Positions 5,523 through 8,604 of a stretch of DNA of 8,604 nucleotides are shown in pieces. Origin of the DNA: Acidimicrobiales bacterium (GTDB taxonomy: Bacteria; Actinomycetota; Acidimicrobiia; Acidimicrobiales; RAAP-2). Each line of letters begins with the position of its first letter. The stretch's first letter is position 1. The DNA is taken from contig JADGOD010000003.1 in the NCBI GenBank assembly GCA_017883125.1, positions 1 through 8,604 on the forward strand, in the 5' to 3' direction. The position numbers were made by a program, and so were the translations under genes. The notes under the pieces are model-generated. The model worked only from the letters and a program-made list of their open reading frames with translations. It was not told where the DNA came from and did no database searches.

Positions 5523-6116
5523 TTAGATTCGCTCGCCGAAATCCATGTCTTCGATGCGGCGGACCACTGGGATCTCGTGCTCACGTCCATACCAAGACGG
5601 ACGCGCCACGTGGCCCTCAGCGGGCCGGGCCCACTCGATCTCACCCCAGTGCCGGCGGGAGAGCTTCTCGGGGTAGTCGGGATCGATCGCCTGACACGCC
5701 TTCCAGTACCCCTTGGCGTACGCCGTCATCTCCGAGGGGATCCACCAGTCCTCTTCGGAGCTGAACTTGCCGTCCCCGGCGTAGCGGATGATCTGGAGGC
5801 TCGGGAACTCGAACGGTAGCTGGGTCTCATCAGGGTGATCCGCCCGGTTGATCCCCTTCCAGACGATCCGGTTGCCGTCGATGTTGTACCACTCGAGCGC
5901 GGTATAGCAGTGCTTGCCGTACATCATCGTCGTCTCGAGGAAGAACTCGATCTCCGCCGGACCACGGAAGCGGCCGTAGAAGTGATCGAAGTAGACGGCA
6001 TCGTCGGTGAAGATCTGCGACCAGGCGATCCAGTCCTCATAGACAGGCCCGACGAGGAAGTAGGTCTTGAACGCGGCCTCGACCTCGTCGCGAGAGAACA
6101 TCGGTTCAGTCGTCAT
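5523..6116 (-). CDS. NTF2/SnoaL-like protein with extended C-terminus, 197 aa
   Basis: The N-terminal 125 or so residues look like the cone-shaped NTF2/SnoaL fold. An initial helix contains EAAFKTYFLVGPVYEDWIAW (residues 13-32), followed by SQIFTDDAVYFDHFYGRFRG (33-52), the typical 'F-t-dDa-v' strand and G-x-x-x-I helix. Later strands include WYNIDGNRIVWKGINR (76-91). Such proteins bind or isomerise or hydrate small hydrophobic substrates, or serve as small subunits. Residues 126-197 form an unusual tail rich in Trp, Tyr and Pro (YAKGYWKACQAIDPDYPEKL) that ordinary 130-150-aa members lack. The start has GGGAG 7 nt upstream and overlaps the preceding iron-sulfur-like gene by 11 nt, implying coupled translation. 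It is the last gene of the P450 operon. No catalytic residue can be assigned with confidence. Confidence 0.8.
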   Translation of the reverse strand: MTTEPMFSRDEVEAAFKTYFLVGPVYEDWIAWSQIFTDDAVYFDHFYGRFRGPAEIEFFLETTMMYGKHCYTALEWYNIDGNRIVWKGINRADHPDETQLPFEFPSLQIIRYAGDGKFSSEEDWWIPSEMTAYAKGYWKACQAIDPDYPEKLSRRHWGEIEWARPAEGHVARPSWYGREHEIPVVRRIEDMDFGERI

Positions 6117-6330
6117 CGGTCATCTCCCAGAAGTGGCACCACCAGCTCGCTCCGACGAGCATCTGGAGCTTCTCCTGCCAGCAGAACGCCAGCTCGGCGC
6201 CGGGCTCGAGGTAGTAGTAGCAGTTCGCGCAGCCGTCTCCCTCGATCGGGGAGCCGCGAAGGGCCGTCAGTCGGATGAGTCGCTGTGTGGCGGCGAACGC
6301 CTCTTCATCGACGATCGGCTCGTCGCTCAT
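6106..6330 (-). CDS. Small four-cysteine protein resembling high-potential iron-sulfur protein (HiPIP), 74 aa
   Basis: The protein carries exactly four cysteines, C34, C37, C50 and C65, spaced C-x2-C-x12-C-x14-C within an aromatic setting: GCANCYYYLEPGAELAFCWQ, then a hydrophobic LQMLVGASWWCHFW. HiPIPs bind one [4Fe-4S] cluster with C-x2-C-x(about 13-16)-C-x(about 13)-C, with CANC followed by aromatics and a GWC near the end. The match in order, spacing and neighbours is good, but the assignment is my pattern reading. Classical HiPIPs are periplasmic and carry a Tat signal; this one has none, only a 33-residue acidic/helical N-terminus, so it should be cytoplasmic. Its ATG overlaps the P450 stop as ATGA, and its 3' end overlaps the next gene by 11 nt. 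I infer an electron carrier or small subunit for the P450. It could instead bind zinc or another Fe-S cluster. Confidence 0.8.
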   Translation of the reverse strand: MSDEPIVDEEAFAATQRLIRLTALRGSPIEGDGCANCYYYLEPGAELAFCWQEKLQMLVGASWWCHFWEMTDDD

Positions 6331-7565
6331 GAAAGCCCCCCCGGAGCCACCATCAAGTGCCGAAGCCCACGGAACAGGGCGTTGGGGCTGTAGTCGAAGC
6401 TCTGATCGGGGACGATCTCCATCTTGGGCGTCAGCGCCGTGAGCAGCTCGAGCACGATCTGCACCTCGAGCCGCCCGAGGGGAGCCCCGAGGCAGAGGTG
6501 AGGTCCCTTGCCGAACGAGAGGTGCAGGTCTGCGTCAGCGCGGTGGATGTCGAACGTGTCGGGATCGCTGAAGTGAGCAGGGTCGTGCGCTGCTGAGGCA
6601 AGACACATCATCACGTTGGCGCCGGCCGGTACGTCGACGCCACCGACCTGTGTGTCGACCTTGGCCAAACGGCGGTGGTTGAGCACCGGGCCGTCGTAGC
6701 GGAGGATCTCCTCGACGGCGTTTGGGATCAGGTCGGGCTGCTCAACGAGCTCCAGCCACTCCGAGCGGTTCTCGAGAAGCGCCCTCACCCCGCTTCCGAT
6801 GGTGTTGCAGGTCGTCTCGTGTCCAGCCAGCGCCATCGAATACACCATGTTGACGATGTCGAACTCGTTGAGCTGCTCAGGCTTTGAACGGGACAGCAGG
6901 ATCAAATCCGAGGTGACATCATCTTCGGGATTGGCTGAGCGCGCCGCCACGTGGGCTTCGACGTACTGCCAGAAGTCGACGATCTCTCTCGCCACATTCA
7001 CCTGATCAGCCTCAGACAGCCGGCCGTAGGTGAAGAGGATCCGGTTCGCGCTCCACTCCTTCAGCGTCTCGGTATCTGCATCGGGGAATCCGAGGAGGCT
7101 GAACGCAGCGTACCCAGGGAAGGGGAATGCCAAGCGATCGACGAAGTCGATCTCGGGCTCGTCGATGAACCCTCGAACGAGGTCCTCGGCGTAGGTCCTC
7201 AACGTGGGCTCAAGGGCTTTGAGCCGCCGCGGTGACATCACCGAGAGGACGGAGCGACGCATCGGGGCGTGGCGCGGGGGATCGGCGTTGTTCAACGTCG
7301 GGACCCGCCTGTAGCCGGCGGCCAAGATGGCTTGGGCCTCCTCGCAGACCGGGTTGAGCGGGGAGGACGCGTTCGCCGCAGACCAGGTCTCGCGGTCGAG
7401 CAGGATCTTCTCGATGTCGTCGAAGCGGGTGACGATGTAGTGGTCGAGCTCCGGCAAGTAGAACACGGGTCCCTCTTCGCGCAGGCGACGGAAGACCGGA
7501 TAGGGGTCGAGGACCGTCTCTGGATCGAGCGGGTTGTAGTCGTGGGCCACAGGACACTTCGACAT
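6327..7565 (-). CDS. Cytochrome P450, 412 aa
   Basis: A soluble bacterial P450 monooxygenase that hydroxylates a hydrophobic substrate using O2 and two electrons. The I-helix oxygen-activation motif AGHETT is at residues 247-252, the ExxR of the K-helix at E286-R289 (EILR), and the heme-binding loop FGKGPHLCLG at 351-360, where C358 ligates the heme iron. The N-terminus (MSKCPVAHDYNPLDPETVLD) has no membrane anchor. NNADPPRHAPMRR (92-104) is the conserved C-helix region. Length is typical. The ATG at 7565 has TGGAG 6 nt upstream, and starts 1 nt after the upstream NTF2-like gene's stop. Its own stop overlaps the start of the HiPIP-like gene (ATGA). No ordinary ferredoxin or ferredoxin reductase gene is in the window, so the electron donor is open. 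CYP family and substrate cannot be assigned. Confidence 0.97.
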   Translation of the reverse strand: MSKCPVAHDYNPLDPETVLDPYPVFRRLREEGPVFYLPELDHYIVTRFDDIEKILLDRETWSAANASSPLNPVCEEAQAILAAGYRRVPTLNNADPPRHAPMRRSVLSVMSPRRLKALEPTLRTYAEDLVRGFIDEPEIDFVDRLAFPFPGYAAFSLLGFPDADTETLKEWSANRILFTYGRLSEADQVNVAREIVDFWQYVEAHVAARSANPEDDVTSDLILLSRSKPEQLNEFDIVNMVYSMALAGHETTCNTIGSGVRALLENRSEWLELVEQPDLIPNAVEEILRYDGPVLNHRRLAKVDTQVGGVDVPAGANVMMCLASAAHDPAHFSDPDTFDIHRADADLHLSFGKGPHLCLGAPLGRLEVQIVLELLTALTPKMEIVPDQSFDYSPNALFRGLRHLMVAPGGLS

Positions 7566-7566
7566 G

Positions 7567-8010
7567 TCAGGCTCCAGTCGGATAGAGGCTCGGTACGTCG
7601 ATGAGCCCCCTGCGGAGCAGGATCTTCCAACGACCATCTTCACGGATGAGCTTGTCACGATGCCGACCCAGCATGGCCACCTCGGGCTTGCCGTCGTCGC
7701 CTCGCTGGATCATGGTCCACATGACCTCGGAGGTCGCGGAGTCTCCGTCGATCTGCACCATCGGGCTGGAGATCACGTGGAAGGTCTTGCCAACGAGCCC
7801 ATCAAGGGCCCTGGTCATCGTCTCGCGGATCTGCTCGCGCCCCTTCGCCTTCCCCATCGGGCCAAGCAAGACCTCGCCATCAGTGGCGAAGAGCTGCGAG
7901 TACTCGTCGAATCGACCGGCATCGAGGTGCATGCCGTAGTCGATGAAGAGCTGGTGGATCTCCAAGATGTCTTCGACCCGGCGGAGCCGGGCCTCGCTGT
8001 CAGCGCTCAT
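7567..8010 (-). CDS. SnoaL/NTF2-like protein, 147 aa
   Basis: A full-length single-domain protein of the NTF2-like superfamily (SnoaL_4 or scytalone-dehydratase-like branch). An N-terminal helix leads to IHQLFIDYGMHLDAGRFDEY (residues 18-37), with the Tyr25/Asp30 pair often used for acid-base chemistry, then LFATDGEVLLG (40-50), GREQI (57-61), FHVISSPMVQIDGD (77-90) with His78 at a common catalytic position, and WTMIQRGDDGKPEVAMLGRH (98-117). Members isomerise, dehydrate or cyclise small ring compounds, or are ring-hydroxylase beta-like subunits. AGGAAGG lies 8 nt before the ATG, inside the end of the flavin reductase gene, and only 4 nt separate the two genes. The P450 begins 1 nt after this gene. 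A role on the substrate or product of the P450 is inferred from this packing. Confidence 0.88.
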   Translation of the reverse strand: MSADSEARLRRVEDILEIHQLFIDYGMHLDAGRFDEYSQLFATDGEVLLGPMGKAKGREQIRETMTRALDGLVGKTFHVISSPMVQIDGDSATSEVMWTMIQRGDDGKPEVAMLGRHRDKLIREDGRWKILLRRGLIDVPSLYPTGA

Positions 8011-8014
8011 CGGA

Positions 8015-8604
8015 TCAACCTTCCTGCGGGGCGAGTCCGCGCATCTTCCGGCAGTGGTCCATCTGGGGGTGGTGGTTGTGCTCGTACATCACGATCCACT
8101 CCGGGGGAAGCTTCGACCACGCCTCTCCGATGTCCAGCTTGCGGCCCGGGTTCAGGCGCTCGGCGGCAACGACGTCGCCCACGAAGATGGTGTTCTCGTC
8201 GTTGTCGAGGCTGCCCGTGAGGCGGACCTCGACGTAGCTGAGAGCACCGAGCAGGATGGGGGCGCCGGTCACGCCCTCCTTGGTCTCGAGCGCATCGAGC
8301 TTCTGGCCATCACGGCCGGAGCTCCCACCAAGTGTCATCAGGATGTCGAGTGACGTGGGGAGCATCTCTGGATCGTTGCTGAGGACGTGCATGGCGAACA
8401 CCCCGCCGTTCAAGATCAGATCGTGGCTGAAGTTGTACTTGGTGATGCTGACGGTCGCCCGCGGTGCTTCAGGGAGGATCCCCGCTGGACCGCCAGAGAG
8501 GGACATGAGGCCGTTGGTACGACCATCGTGAACGGTGGTGACGGCGACGGGGATGGGGCGGAGTCCTTGGAACGTGAACTCAGCTGCTTTGAGATCGAGA
8601 GACA
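8015..8604 (-). CDS. Flavin reductase domain protein (DIM6/NTAB type), start at window edge
   Basis: Translation of the minus strand from the right edge gives SLDLKAAEFTFQGLRPIPVA, then VTTVHDGRTNGLMSLSGG and SITKYNFSHDLILNGGVFAM. These match the flavin reductase-like fold that binds FMN or FAD and reduces it with NAD(P)H: a P-x-P-V-x-V-x-T strand, a G-x-x-NG-x turn, and FSHDLIxxGGxFAxxVL. The codon before SLDL reads xTG with its first base outside the window, so the start codon is very probably split by the edge and the protein is about 196 aa. The C-terminus (EHNHHPQMDHCRKM) is His/Cys-rich and beyond the usual domain. It is the first visible gene of the P450 operon and ends 4 nt before the NTF2-like gene. 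It may supply reduced flavin to a monooxygenase, or bind flavin or F420 itself. Genes upstream may belong to the same operon. Confidence 0.82.
   Translation of the reverse strand, partial: SLDLKAAEFTFQGLRPIPVAVTTVHDGRTNGLMSLSGGPAGILPEAPRATVSITKYNFSHDLILNGGVFAMHVLSNDPEMLPTSLDILMTLGGSSGRDGQKLDALETKEGVTGAPILLGALSYVEVRLTGSLDNDENTIFVGDVVAAERLNPGRKLDIGEAWSKLPPEWIVMYEHNHHPQMDHCRKMRGLAPQEG

Noticed and set aside
7566..7658. 31-codon N-terminal extension of the P450.
   Set aside because: It overlaps the upstream NTF2-like gene; the ATG at 7565 has TGGAG and starts at the usual P450 N-terminus.
7564..8220. Long plus-strand open frame (218 aa).
   Set aside because: It lies opposite the NTF2-like and flavin reductase genes of the operon and degenerates into an Arg/Pro/Ser-rich tail.

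Overview
The window is high-G+C DNA. Its gene content points to an actinobacterium: a Rv2161c-type F420-dependent luciferase-like oxidoreductase, a class I bacterial cytochrome P450, several short-chain dehydrogenases, and Shine-Dalgarno sites of the AGGAGG/GGAG type mixed with possible leaderless starts. No tRNA, rRNA, CRISPR array or insertion sequence was recognised. Which actinobacterial group it comes from cannot be read from the window.

Layout: (1) 1-861: the N-terminal part of a RhlG-like SDR leaves the window on the minus strand. A small unassigned gene (83 aa) lies behind it, and a divergent 60-aa charged helical protein is on the plus strand. (2) 862-1105: a decayed stretch that resembles the C-terminus of an MFS transporter. 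(3) 1106-3055: an F420-type LLM oxidoreductase (minus) and an aldo/keto reductase (plus) are divergently arranged. They share a 123-bp intergenic region carrying a 16-bp imperfect inverted repeat, a good operator candidate. A stem-loop follows the aldo/keto reductase. (4) 3107-3820: a gene graveyard holding the C-terminus of a second luciferase-like oxidoreductase with an internal stop (minus) and a truncated HMG-CoA lyase N-terminus lacking its catalytic arginine (plus). (5) 3821-5489: an SDR split by one extra base in a run of eight C, divergent from an alpha/beta hydrolase. Both seem to lack a Shine-Dalgarno site and have a TANNNT box close to the start codon. (6) 5523-8604: a tightly packed minus-strand operon.

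The operon is the most coherent system here. In transcription order it is: flavin reductase domain protein, SnoaL/NTF2-like protein, cytochrome P450, a 74-aa protein with a four-cysteine pattern like that of high-potential iron-sulfur proteins (HiPIP), and a longer NTF2-like protein. The gaps are 4 nt, 1 nt, an ATGA overlap and an 11-nt overlap, so the products are probably made together. I infer an oxidative catabolic or tailoring pathway in which the P450 hydroxylates a substrate and the NTF2-like proteins bind or isomerise intermediates. The small Fe-S-like protein may pass electrons to the P450 in place of the usual ferredoxin. The neighbouring SDRs, hydrolase, LLM oxidoreductase and aldo/keto reductase would suit the breakdown of an alicyclic, terpenoid or steroid-like compound, but no substrate can be named from sequence alone.
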